Positions 22,740 through 34,400 of a DNA stretch of 64,000 bases are shown one piece after another; the first letter of the stretch is position 1; each line of letters opens with the position of its first letter. Made by a program: the position numbers and the translations under genes. The stretch comes from Flaveria trinervia (Eukaryota; Streptophyta; Magnoliopsida; Asterales; Asteraceae). The notes below the pieces were generated by a model, which did not search any database, was not told where the DNA came from, and worked only from the letters and a program-made list of their open reading frames with translations. The DNA is taken from contig CM046452.1 in the NCBI GenBank assembly GCA_025506515.1, positions 68,116,560-68,180,559 on the forward strand. Reading direction: 5' to 3'.

Positions 22740-23420
22740 TTTCAAGCATAAACTAAGTTGTTCAACAAGTTGTGGGTTCCTATCTTATCCCTGGTTAACA
22801 CATTCAACGAAGTTCCAATAAGGGGTGACGAGCAAAATAAACACCACAAATGTGTGCAGATGACCATAAAATATGAGCAAAGCACATGAAAAATGCAAAA
22901 AGAAATCAAGCTAATAACCTATGTTGTTGGTGCGATATGTGCAAAAAAAAATAATTGCTCAAACAAGAAGATAGGTTGTGTGCCTCCCTGTTGTGCGGTG
23001 GCACTGACCTGAGAATAAGCATAACCTAAATATTCTAGAATACATTGTTGTTTGTGCCTCTCTACTGTGCGGTGGCACTGACCTGAGGCTTAGCATCTCT
23101 TTGAAAGCTCTTAGAATAGTTTCTTCTTGTAATATACCCGTAGACCGCTCAAAATCTCCTGAGTAACATTGATTACCACATAAGCATGGGATCCACAAAT
23201 TCTTGTTGAAATAATTAAACCTTAAATCATCACCAATGCATGTCAAAAATCTGTGTATGGATTTAAGAGGACAAGTATACTGACAATTATCGTGAGCTGC
23301 AGTTCTTGAAAGTCAAAATCATTGTGTGCATCTTGTAGCTCTAGTATGATTTCCCAAAATTGCTATCGACTATTAGTGAAAACAAGGATCAAGCATTAAA
23401 CTATTTATTAAAGTGTCCCA
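22740..23420. other. Conserved pol-ORF3 spacer block of element B with a duplicated 22-mer
   Basis: Clearly alignable to about 43800-44340 (C) and 61260-61860 (E). It contains two direct copies of tgtgcggtggcactgacctg at 22992 and 23066, 74 bp apart. No coding function is evident in the element's sense direction. Confidence 0.6.
22959..23246 (-). other. Antisense open frame in the spacer of element B (95 codons)
   Basis: The frame reads against the element. Frames antisense to C (43902-44225) and E (61532-61723) encode similar peptides sharing LRSVPPHSR and SRIFRLCL. No known domain was recognised. It may be only the reverse of a conserved RNA or DNA block; coding status is doubtful. Confidence 0.3.
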
Positions 23421-23679
23421 AGTGATTTTGATATTCCTGTATGATTCCAAAATGAATCGTACAAGAAATGATTAACTAGAATTGAAGCTATGTTGTCCAG
23501 GAAGTAAAATCAATTAGAGTTATTCTAATAGTATGAATTTCATCTCTAATCAAAAATACAAAAACATGTCTTATTATTGTTCTTAATTTCAGAGTTGTTA
23601 TGTTTAATTTTAGTAAATTATAAGGTAAGAGTCGGACTCAACAACTCGTCGTAATCTGTGAATCACTCACTCAAAAGGG

Positions 23680-23812
23680 TCACGTCTAAGGTGACCAAAA
23701 CATTCAAAAATAAAATGAGTCACGTCTGAGGTGATAAATTCATTTTAAGTAAAAGGAACACATCTGAGGTGATCAATAGTGTTTTCAAATTAAAAGGTCA
23801 TGTCTGAGATGA
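23680..23812. repeat. Phased TCACGTCTGAGGTGA near-palindromes, element B
   Basis: Four copies start at 23680, 23720, 23758 and 23798, 38-40 bp apart. Arms TCAC/GTGA surround a short centre. Homologous arrays lie at the same place in C and E. Confidence 0.85.
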
Positions 23813-23884
23813 TCATCCCTGATAGTGTTCTATCTATTGTTAAAAAGATAAGTGTTTGAAAGTGCATTAGGTCAAATTAACAAG

Positions 23885-24120
23885 TCAGAACCATTCGCAT
23901 GACCGGACCATAAGTATGGACCGGTCGCACAAATGGAGCATAAGAATGAACCTTTCGCACGATTGGATCATGAGTATGAGCCAATCACACGAATGGAAGT
24001 GACCGACTCCATATGACTGAACCCCAGTTGCATGAATGGATGATACCAACTGAGCCAGTGGCACGATTAAGACCCAATCGCCCGAATTAAACGGGCGAAT
24101 AGGTCCAATCGCCCGACTGA
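23885..24120. repeat. Palindrome array upstream of the internal TATA box, element B
   Basis: Degenerate CGCACGANTGGA, CAATCGCCCGACTGAA and related units, the LTR motif family. It ends directly before the TATA-like box at 24131. Confidence 0.75.
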
Positions 24121-24130
24121 ATATAAAATC

Positions 24131-24140
24131 AGTATAAATT
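24131..24140 (+). promoter_or_regulatory. Internal TATA-like box for ORF3, element B
   Basis: AGTATAAATT, preceded by the palindrome array and lying about 140 bases before a putative splice donor (24277/24278). Element E has the same box-to-donor distance (about 137), which supports a real promoter and leader exon. Confidence 0.55.
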
Positions 24141-24277
24141 GGGTTAAAGTCGGTTGCATATTTTTATCACCCCAATCGCTCCAAAATCGCCTGAAAGCAA
24201 ACACACTCTTCCAAAATTTCATTTTGTCGATTTCTCACTGCTCTTGTGTTACTGACTTATACTCTCATCATCTGCAG

Positions 24278-24846
24278 GTAATTTGTGATTGAATTTGAAC
24301 AAAATGCACGGTGAAATCAAATCCTAATAGGCCCAAATTGATTAAAATCAAGAAATTAGTAACAACCATCAAATAGACCACATAAACGTGCATAATGGTT
24401 AAAATGAAAGACATACTGTGACAATGAGTGTTTCTGCGAGTCTAAAGAGTCTAAACACAATGTTTAACTTCAAGTTTTGATCTGGATTTGGGGTTAAAGT
24501 GTCGAACAGAGAGCTATGCGACTAGTCACTCTGAATGAACTTCAATCGCACGATTGAACTGGGCGAGTGACTCAATCAGCCGAATGAACTGCGCTAATGA
24601 CTCAATCGGCCGAATGAACTAGGCGTATGAGCACAATCACCCGATTGAACTCAGCCGCATGCAAAATCAGCCGATTGAACTCAGTCGCTTGCTTAGTCGC
24701 CCGATTGAACTCAGTCGCATACTCAAATCAACCAACTGAACTCAATCGTATGGTTCAATCGCATAATTGAACCAGACTAATTTCAAAACAAGTTTCAAGT
24801 GTTTTTGTTATGGATTAATCTTATGTTTATGTGTCTTATGTTACAG
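24278..24846 (+). other. Putative leader intron of ORF3, element B (569 nt)
   Basis: Donor TCTGCAG|GTAATTTG and acceptor CTTATGTTACAG|AAAC; the ORF3 ATG is at 24851, five bases after the acceptor. C and E have matching donor (CAG|GTAATG) and acceptor sites with introns of 556 and 527 nt. The intron contains another palindrome array (about 24510-24785). Confidence 0.6.
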
Positions 24847-24850
24847 AAAC

Positions 24851-27800
24851 ATGGTAGAAAGGTGGACTATAAACACAAAGCACAACATTTGTGCCGACCT
24901 TGATCCTACATCCCGGAACGCTGCTGAGTTCTCAGGGGTTATAGCTTTTCTTCACAGATCACGGATCTTCTAGGCTATCTTTACTTAGTGCACACCTTAC
25001 AGGTCTATCCAGCATGCATTCTGAGAGAGTACCAGGGTTGATAGATCAGCGGAGCCTCATTGTATATGGAGCTCAATCTTGGGTCAAGAGATAGTGATCA
25101 CGGAGGAGGACTTGACACGAGTCTTAGGTCTGGGTGAGGATGGAGACCACCCAACTAAGCTACATCCCTTGACTGTCCGGGATGCTTTATGAGGATCAAG
25201 TACGCCGACGATTTAAATGGCGGAGTACTAAACAAGAGCAACATGTGCCCCTAATTTAAGTATTTGGCACATGTGATCCTCAAGGGCATAGCCTCCAGGC
25301 GTGGAGGATTTGACGACCTCTCCGACTTCTTTGACCAAATCCAGAATGCATTTGTTGCATTGGTACTAAACCATCCATTCAGTTTCTCTCGCATGATCTT
25401 CTCCTATCCGGTCGAGAACCTGGAAGCCAAGGGTAAGGAGGGCTTCTGTATGTACCCACGGTTCCTCCAGATGATCATTAACCAGAAGCTGCCCTCACTG
25501 CCTAAGAAGAGTCATGATGTTGTTACTCTTGAGGTCATGGATGACACCACCCTCGGGAGGATGAACGTCTACCGGGGCAAGTAGGTGAAGCCCTCGGTGA
25601 GGAGGTTGTTCGGCCATCTAGCCAATGCAAAGTATGTGGTGCCAGCTAGGAGGAAGTGGCGCCACGACGATAGTGATTCTGATGTTGAGCAGATTGCTCT
25701 ACCCTCTGATGATTTTGACGGTGATGATCACGATGGTGGTCAAGGAGGTGATGGTCCAGGTGGACCGAGTCAACTCACATTCACCCTGATTTTAAGATGG
25801 AGGAAGGGAAGGAGTCAGACGAAGAGCCTCTGGTGCGAACGGTGGGGAGCCGGGTTGTAGCCACTGATGGAGGGCTTAGGGCGGTTGGTGGACGCCAAGG
25901 GAAGTCCGAGGATGCCATTACTGCTGATACAGATCCTTTCTATACCCCGGACCCGCTCAATAGCCAAGGAGGAGCCACAGTTTCATAGGGCTCTAGGATG
26001 ACGAGAATGGCTCACCCTTATGGAAAAAAAGGTAAGAGGCCAAGATTTACATTGACCACATCCACTACAACTGCCACAGCCACCACCACTTCCACAGCCA
26101 CGACCATCACTGCCATACCCCTAGCACTACTACTACACTCCCAACCACCACTACAACAACCAACCCTTCACCATCCACTCATATCCCACTACCCATATTC
26201 ACAAGAGCCACCACTACCACCACCGGCTATCAAGCAGGTCCATCATCCCACACCACCTTCACCACAGGACCCACTCTACCCTCCATTGGGGTATAGGAAC
26301 AGCTAGCAGCACTAAACAGGGTGGTGTTGAAGCTATTAGCTGTTGACGAAGAAAAAGCTGCTCAACTAAGTCAGCTTGTAGAGCTAAATGCTACTCAAGC
26401 ATAGTAGAATGCCCAGCAAGCACAGCAGATTTCCCAACTCTAGGAGCATAATGACCAATCAGTAAAGAGGATTGAGGAGTTGGAGGCCTCAAATAGGATG
26501 ATCATGCTCAAACTAAAGGGATCAAAAGATGAGCCTCTAAAGATTAGAGAGGGTGATGATGATGATGATGAAGATGATGATGATAGTGATGATGATAAGA
26601 CTAGTGAATATGAAGGGCCAAGGGCAAAGAAAGAGGATGATAATGATGAAGAAGGAGATGCAGCTGCATTTGCCTCAGCTCAAGGTCAAGAGAGAAGGAC
26701 AAAGAGAAATCAAGACCAAGGGGCATCATCCTCTGCCCCACCTGTTGAGAAGCCTGCATTCAAGACAAAAGTAATGCTTAGATGTTTATGTATTTGAAAA
26801 CTTTTGTACTTGAATCTTGTATTAAAATTATGTAACTAATTTTTATATATTTTTATCAAATGTTTGAATGTCTTGATTAATTACTAATAATTAATGTGTT
26901 TTAAATGTATAAATCAAGCAGATCAAACATCTCAGCAAGATGAATATGATGTTGCTCCCCTATAGCAAATCAAGTCTCAGCTCATAATGATTCTTGATTT
27001 GCAAAGGATAGTCAGAAGGTCAGTAAGCTATACTCCCAAAGAAGGAGAAATCATACATGACTTGACTGACGCGCAACTTGCTGAGATTTTTAGGATAAAC
27101 CCATACGAGATTGTCAAAGATGCACCTACTTTTGATGTAACAAGTACCGAAGAGCTAAACGATGTAGACGAAATTGAGATAGAGGATGTCACTGCTGACC
27201 ACTATCCAGAGTACACTGACCAAGAGGGAAATGTGATCCCTAACTTGGGTGACACTCTCGGTAGTGCTACATTTGACAAGCTGGATGAGATGGAGAAAGA
27301 GACAGAGAAGAATAAGAGCCAAGCGCAAGACTCGAACGCTAATGTTGATATCAAGAAGGCTAAATGGGCGGCTTGTTTTGCTGACATCCGAGCCCTACGC
27401 ACTACACAAAAGCCAAATGCCTACACCAAGCTATACGAGGTCAGAAAAACACCTAAAGGTGTCAGGCAAGATCATTGCATGGGTGTATTGAGAATCTGAA
27501 TGTGTATGCAGTTAAGAGAGAGAAGGGCATAGAGTACTTTAGATTCCCATATGATCTGAAGACTCTCCCTGGTTTGAGCTCACCAGCTGCATGCCTAAAG
27601 TTTTTATATGCTCATTCGAGGAAAATGTCAGGCTGGTTTGAGGCTGCACTAAGGAAAGAATACCACACCAGGTGGGTAAACTTTAGACCTCAACAACCAA
27701 AGAGGTACATCCGAAGGTCTGAAGTGGATCCCATTTCTGGAAAGCCTAAGGTAGTGCTGAAATGGAGTCCTCCACGTACAATGTCCAAAATCCCTCTAAG

Positions 27801-28113
27801 GGATTGCCAAGGACCACACTTCAAATGGTGGTATTATGATTGTAGAATAGGTGAAGCAGTCATAGTCTTACAAAGAGAGAGCAAAATGGAAACTATCCGC
27901 GTGTTCGACCCTATGTGGCTGACCAACTTGTCTGCAGACGATGTCTATCCCTTATACAAGTGGCCACTATTCTATGACTCGCAAGATATAGTACAAGCCC
28001 TCCAGTTCCAGAATGTGATACGACTCTGTTTTGCATTTGAGATACATGCCGGAGTTACAAGAGAGTAAAAGTACAAGAAATTTGAAGAGCTAATGAAGAA
28101 TGTTAGACAATGA
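24851..28113 (+). pseudogene. Element B ORF3, function unknown (decayed, contains an intron)
   Basis: The start at 24851 (MVERWTINTKHNICADLD) is homologous to E's ORF3 start. A conserved central block GGFDDLSDFFDQIQNAFV...MYPRFLQMIINQKLPSLP lies at about 25300-25500. A Thr/Pro low-complexity stretch covers about 26060-26290, a coiled coil about 26330-26520, and an acidic D/E run about 26540-26660. A putative intron follows (26771-26921). The C-terminal domain (27000-28113) has FRPQQPKRYIRRSEVDPISG and FKWWYYDCRIGEAVIV. The natural stop is NVRQ-TGA at 28111-28113, shared with C and E. Stops at about 24971, 25582, 25858, 25986 and 28066 break it; the one at 25582 is TAG where E has CAG. No transmembrane segment is apparent. 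Confidence 0.8.
26771..26921 (+). other. Putative second intron of ORF3, element B (151 nt)
   Basis: An AT-rich stop-filled stretch splits the ORF. Donor GACAAAA|GTAATG, acceptor AATCAAGCAG|ATCAAAC. The same interruption sits at the same codon region in C and E with an almost identical acceptor, and E has the classic donor GTATGT. Confidence 0.6.
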
Positions 28114-28125
28114 TGTAAACTAGGT

Positions 28126-28138
28126 CCAAGGGGGAGTT
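28126..28138 (+). promoter_or_regulatory. Polypurine tract of element B
   Basis: CCAAGGGGGAGTT immediately before the 3' LTR. The same tract precedes the 3' LTRs of C and E. Confidence 0.85.
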
Positions 28139-28867
28139 TATTCATATATTGTACCTAGTTTAGAAGCTTAATGAAAATGTCAATCATGTCTTACATATGT
28201 AATGAATGGGTATGAATGAAATACAATATGTGGTTGATCTTATAATGTTTAATATTTTATTGTATTGTGTGATAATTTATAGTGAACTAACTATATAGGG
28301 TTATGTTGTGTACATAGTTCTTAGTCAATAATGGTTGAGAAATGTGTTCGAACTTATAATATGAAGTCCTCATCTGAATGGACCATGCTAATGGAACATA
28401 CGCATGAATACTTCATGCTAATGGACCAGTCGCATGTCTAAACCAGGAGAATGGATCAATCGCACGATTGAGACATAAGATTGACTCAGTCGCACGACTG
28501 AACCTTCAGTCGTGCGGATTGATCAATTGCATGATTCAGTCGCACGACGGAACCATGTTAATGGTTCAGTCATACGATTGGAAGACCCTAACCTATAAAT
28601 ACCACCTAATTCATGGAAAAACATAACAATTCGAATACCTACACACATAATCGTACCCTAGTCGTCCAGAGACTCAAAAAAACCTGTTCCAAGTTCATAG
28701 ATTGCAGTTGATCGTGCTCTTATTGTTCTTAACGTTTCTTTAATAGTTAGATTGATGTAAACTGTGTTCTCCCTGATTGGATCGCCAATCAAATAGGATT
28801 CCGCACTATTTGATCTGGTATACGCGTAGAATCAGTTAGTACTCCCTCCGTACATGGTCCCCTAACA
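28139..28867 (+). repeat. 3' LTR of element B
   Basis: 729 bp; begins TATTCATATATTG (TG changed to TA) and ends GTCCCCTAACA. Exact palindrome TCAGTCGCACGACTGA at 28486-28501 and TATA box at 28592-28603. It lacks one array unit present in the 5' LTR. Confidence 0.9.
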
Positions 28868-28872
28868 CTATC
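28868..28872. repeat. Target-site duplication of element B, right copy
   Basis: ctatc, matching 14259-14263. Confidence 0.9.
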
Positions 28873-30468
28873 TCAAACCAGTTGGTTTCTTGGATAAGAC
28901 ACTTTTCCAGCTGTTGATCCGGTTATAAAGTAGGTTTTCTTCTTCATATCATATTCCCATTCCACTATGATATCATTTGCTAATAGTGGAGTCTCAAGAA
29001 TCTCTTTTCTAGTATCAGCTTTGACTAAGACTAGTAGTTTGTGCTGTAGCATTTTGGATACATCATTTTTGTAGCAAAAAGGCTAAAGTAATATGCAATT
29101 TGCTATAGAATGTCAAGGGGAAAATCAAGTACCTTTAGTACATGATTTTTCTATTTGCCTCTTGTTAGCAAATTTCTTTATTTGACCAGATACCTAGTAG
29201 TTACTGACTTTGTTCTTTGAAGTATTTTATCCTCTACTTCTAGATCAATAATCCTTGCTTTTCTAACCTTCTTTGGTGATCTTGTTTTCTTTGGAAGGAT
29301 TGTAGAGATAGGATGTATATGATTAAGGTTGTTGATGAAAAGTTAAGGGATGCTGGAGACTCAATCGGTGAATGGAAAGACCTTTGAGTAATTTTCAAAC
29401 TTCGGGAGCTCTCCAACATCAATCTTCTTCCTGATTCACCTAATATAAAGATCAAGATATGCCATACTCATTGGTCCTAATTGTCTGCGAGAGACACCAT
29501 GGTATTTTAGAAATTTCTTCAACTGTTCCTTATCCATGAACTATTGCTGAACTTTTTCTAATTTTTTCTTCTCTGATTTAGCCTTTTTTTCTAGTTAACT
29601 CAGCTGCTTTCTCCATCTCAGCATGAGTTGCAGTTATTAGTGTTGACTTGATCTTAGCAATGCTCCACTTCATGATCTTATCAAAGTTGTATCCTTTTAA
29701 TTCAATTTGAGCTGCGAGGAGACATTTTTATTCATCTTTCTTTTCTCTCTTTTTTTATAAGAGTACAGGTTGTATTCAGTAGAAGTAGTTGTTCAAGCCA
29801 GCTAATATGACGTTCTCTGGGTGATTTCGGTAGATGGCCTTAATGACTTAGATGGCACCTTCCTCATAGATTTGGCCTTTAGTTTAGTGGAGCTTTTGAT
29901 GTGGTTCAGCTACGTTCGCCACCACAGTTCAATTCTTTTGTTGTAGTTCTTGCAGCTCTTGAATGCTTTGCATTTTTAACTAGTGTAATGATGTTCTTCT
30001 TTACTCATGATTTTTGATTTCTGCCTACCTTAAAACTATAAGTCTTCTTCAACACTTCATGGGAATAGCTCCACTTTCTTTGTCATCAGAAATATGGCCT
30101 TTGCTTTCTATAATTCAACTTTAATTTGTTTTTTAATAGTCATAGGTCTCTTACCTTTGTTAGAGATAGAGACTTCAGTAAGTCTGATAGCCGAAGGTCT
30201 GAGAGTTACACCTGATGCCTCACCAGCTAACTTGGGATCATTGATAATTGTTTGAGCTCTCTCAACATCATTGGTAACTTATAGGCCCTTATTTTTCACA
30301 CTCCCCTCAGAGTTAACTGGGATTTTAGTTTCAACCTTCGGTTGACCAAATATCACCTCAGCTAATTTTTTAAGTTCAGATTCAGGTATGTCCTTGTGTT
30401 GTTTATGAAGTTGAGATGGTTCAGCTTTAAGATTCACTCCATGTCTTTCCATATCTTCATCCATGGTC
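28873..30468 (-). pseudogene. Element H ORF3 fragment (decayed)
   Basis: Minus-strand remnants of a D-type third ORF. The clearest frame is MDEDMERHGVNLKAEPSQLH...LKKLAEVIFG (30279-30464). Further down, a block with RRQLGPM..AYLDLYI and KKIDVGELP parallels GRRLGHM..SIMDEHI and QKIQRGELV in element D ORF3. Coding continues to about 28873 and then across element B to a stop at 14203. Many stops and frameshifts. The right edge is cut by D's 3' LTR. Function unknown. Confidence 0.6.
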
Positions 30469-31288
30469 TGAGTCCCTCAGGACCGACGAAGGGTATGCGA
30501 ATACAACACAACAACACAATGAGGAGAGTTGCTAAGAACACTTAATTAATCAAACAGTGAAATTGGTTAACCTCTAGTAATGATGCTAAGAACACAAGTA
30601 AATATGAGGCAGAACAAGATAGCAAAATACATAAGGAGATGGTTTTCAAGATTGCAGTATATTGCCTTCTCAAGTTCTTTTACAAATGCTACAAAGCATA
30701 TTCAGAAAGTTACAAGTACTTGAGATACATATACTACATCCTACAGCCGACTATACTTTGAAGGCTAGCTGGATACAATTGACTAGACAACAAACAAAAT
30801 CAATTGTAGAGTCAAAAGGCAGATTGCCTTTTGACTAGTGACTATAACATACCATAGCTCACATCCTAATATATTACAAAAAGGATAAAGTACATAAAGT
30901 AGAAAGTTGTAGACTCAAGACCTCAATGTACAGTTACCAAAAGCATTGACCTTTTCACCAACTTATGAAAGTTGGTGATTTTACAGAGTTGAAGCGAAAA
31001 GGGGTCCAACATTATGGAAAAGTACATCTGATAAAGCATGTCTTCAAAAGTCTTTGGAAGAAATCTGTCTTCAAGTGTAAGCTTTGGAAGACTTTGTCGT
31101 TAAAGTTTTGGAAGACTTCATCTTTGGCTTCGAAAGATGTTGGTCTTGGCTTCAAAAGATTTCACACTTAGAATATTTTTGATGTTGGTGTGAAACTTCT
31201 GAAGCATTCGACTTCAATACCCTTGTGCATGCATGCAAGAGAAACTTTGGTGTTTGGGTTGCACCAGCCTTTACGTTTAATCATTACA
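30469..31288 (-). repeat. 3' LTR of element D
   Basis: About 820 bp; minus-strand start TGTAATGATTAAACG at 31288. The left end (TGAGTCCC at 30469) is less certain. About 30960-31200 carries repeated CTTTGGAAGA/CTTCGAAAGA motifs. Its first 215 bases recur at 54553-54768. Confidence 0.75.
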
Positions 31289-31301
31289 AACTCCCCCTAG
31301 G
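31289..31301 (-). promoter_or_regulatory. Polypurine tract of element D
   Basis: Minus strand CCTAGGGGGAGTT, directly before the LTR start. Confidence 0.8.
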
Positions 31302-31482
31302 CTGATGCTATCAAAATACTTTGAAGACTTCAGATATTGATAGTCCTCATCAGGATAACTACCACCCCATTCTTCATGAGATGATCAGGATTACTTAGAC
31401 TCTCAAAATGTCTTCACATATCAAAGAGATCATGCAGAGGCAAATTGAACATGTCTTGTCATGTATAGACATTCTCAATGCC

Positions 31483-34400
31483 TTAATCTCTAATGACATG
31501 CCATCTTTCTGGATTTGTAGTGTATGTCCAGGATAAGATGGGTCTTCCTGATGCTAGAGGAGCTATTTGAATTGGAGTTGTGTAGCATCCTTTATTTGCA
31601 CGTCCTTTGGATGTTCTGACTCATCCAGAGATTTGGAGATGGATCCCTCTTTCATCTTCCTTATTGGCTTTGGTTTGGAAGCCATCCTTTTTCTCCTCTT
31701 TGAACCTTTTAACTGAGAAGACTGGCTTGCAGCACCTGATTAATCTTCTTTGTCTATCTTAGTTGAGTTTTCCTCTTTCATAGGGTTAGATTGAGAGGGG
31801 ACAGAACCCTGCTATGGATCAGAAGTGGAAGCTTGCTGAGGTTCAGCAGGAGATCCAGGTTATGTTGTCTTAAATGGTTTAACCTTAATCTCTACTTCCT
31901 GAGGGACCTGACTTGGTAGGGAGTGTAAGTCAACAAGTTCACCTCTTTGAATCTTCTGCTTGATCACTTTGATATGCTCATCCATAATGGACAGAGACAT
32001 ATGACCAAGTCTCCTTCCGGAGAATCCATATAGCATCAAGAAGCTCATCATCCTCTACCTATCAGTAGACTTCTTCATACTTTTTTGGATGATGGCTCTT
32101 GACTTTGAAGCCTCTTCCCTTAACTTCTTTTGGTAATCCTTCTCAATATATTCAACGAGTAAGGAAGAAGTGCAACAGACTGATAGAGGCCCGGGGCACT
32201 CAGGTAGTTGATCATGTTGATCATATCTTTTTCTTGTCTACCTGAGGTTCTTCTGGCACCACATCCTCTGGCTCATGATTTTCTTCAATTGGGGAGAAAG
32301 AAGGCACATGCTTGTATAGTCTTTTCTTTCTTCTATCTTCTTTGATATGAAGAAGTAGCTTTGCATCCTCTACCTCCTTTCTTTTCTTTGACAATTCCTT
32401 ATCAACTAGTTCATTCAGCTCATCTAAGGGGAGAGAAATGATATTATCTATGTCATAGTTCCTAGTTTGCAAGTAGTTGATCCTGACTGCCCTCAACTCA
32501 TCATTTGAGTGTTTGGTCTAGGGGCATCCCTAATAGCAAACTCTATGAGCCTTGCAGACCTAGTAGAGGAACCTTCTCCCCTTAGCATCTTTTTCCTCTC
32601 TCTCTCTCCTCCTCCCCAATCTCCTCAGAAGTCATTTTTCTTTTCCCTTTGTCACTCACAGACCTTTGTGACACAGGGTGGAGAGAGCTTTGGCCTTTAT
32701 TGCTTCGTGTAGCTTCCAAGCTCCAGCCAGAGAGAGGTTAAGATGCACCTTTACCATAGGTGTCTCAAAAGAGGTATGAATCTTTGCAATAGTTGATGAT
32801 GATGAGGCAGGGCTCTCAGATTCTGCCACCGGGCCTTTAGTCAAGTTTCCCCTATGAAGCTAATCTTAGGGTGTGCCTTAACATCCAGTTGACCGATGGC
32901 ATTACCTGATTGCCTTAGTCTCCTTCTGAAGCTGAACTCTACAGTGATCCGATCTTGGATTCTTTGAGCCAGTTTGTTAGCTTGTCTTGATTGGCTTTGG
33001 TTGACAAGTGGCATGTTAACTAAATCCAGACTTTCATAGAAGGTTAAGGTCTGAAAAGTGAAGACCTCTTGATGTCCTTGAACTCTAAGAATGATAAGGG
33101 CTCTTATGTTGTTTTCATACCTCCACCCAATGATGTGACTTGAAGTTGGTGGAGATGACATAGCCCTTGGTATTCCTTCCTCAAATAGACTCTAAATGTA
33201 GGAGTCTATAGAGTCCACATCAATATGAACTTGATGAAGTTGCTGAGTATGCACATTTGCAAGTGAGGATGGTGAGTCCTCAATGTCCATACTCGCTGAA
33301 GAACTCCCAAGTTCTATGACTATAATGACTTTCTCCCCCTTTTTGGTAGCATCACCCTCTTGTATAGGTGAGCTAGGAGTTAGGTCAATCACACTCATAG
33401 GTTCTTGTGTTCCTGGTTGAGCTCCTCTTAAAGGTCTCCCAACTAGTTGTTCCCTGAGATAAGAAATCTCAAGTTGCTGATCATTGACCCTAGTTTGCAA
33501 GGTAGTCACTTGAGTTTCAAGATGACTGACCTTGGTGACTAAATAGGTGCATGTTTGTGATAGTTTTTCACCTTTAGTCTCAAATTCCTCTCATCTCCAT
33601 CAGAAGAATCATTGGGGGATGAGATGATTGGACAAGAGTCCTCTCCCTCATCACCAGCTTCAAGTTCTTGGCTGCTACATTTCATCTGCACACTAGCAGC
33701 CTCAGATGAGGTGTTAATGGGCTGAGTTGCCATGGTTGAGGTCTTAATAATGGAATCACTTGCAAAAGTGAGAGCCTCTTCCATATGGACATCCTGCACA
33801 AGTTCAGAAGTGTCCACCTTAGTAATGGGTGACTGATATGGGCTAGACAGAAGAGACTCAAGAGCACTCCTCTCTGTTTGAAAAGTGGGAAAGAAGAGAG
33901 AGTCATGGTACTCACTAAAACCTAAGTATTCATCAGTACAGAAGTCAAGGTAAGGAATGGGTTGGTTTAAGTCCAAAGACCGGGGATGGTAACTATCCCC
34001 TGAAGGTTGACCACTTTAGTGTAGAGACTCAGAGTGATGGCTTAAGGCATTTGGGCTTGTGAGCTCATCAGGCTGAGCGTGAGGAACCTCAACACTGATT
34101 CTTGAAGTAATGGGAGTGGTCTGCTCCTCAGGAGAAGTGGGAGCTCTAGTGTCCACTTCTTCCTGTGTAGGTGAGTATATGGGGGCCTGCCTAGACTGAA
34201 TAGTCTGAGTAGGGATTCATTTGTGTTTTCTTTGATAGGTGAGGGTGATTTGTGGCTGTTGTGATAGTTGGGAGAAAGAACGTGTGGGTTCAACACTAGC
34301 TGGTACTGCTAGGTTGTCACCTTGAGCAATGAGCTCTAACATTTTCGGGACAAGGGATGTAACTACCCTAGAGAAGCCAATAGTGGCTTTCTCAAGATTT

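Larger units (their letters stand above)
14264..28867 (+). mobile_element. Element B: complete Ty1/copia element with ORF3 (14.6 kb)
   Basis: 5' LTR 14264-15031, PBS, gag-pol 15528-22253, spacer with internal promoter candidate, ORF3 24851-28113, polypurine tract and 3' LTR 28139-28867. It is flanked by perfect 5-bp duplications (ctatc). It carries a solo LTR inside pol and many stop codons, so it is dead. It belongs to the same family as elements C and E. Confidence 0.95.

Noticed and set aside
24851..28113. Envelope gene making the elements retroviruses
   Set aside because: No signal peptide, transmembrane helix or cysteine-rich ectodomain is visible in ORF3 of B, C or E.
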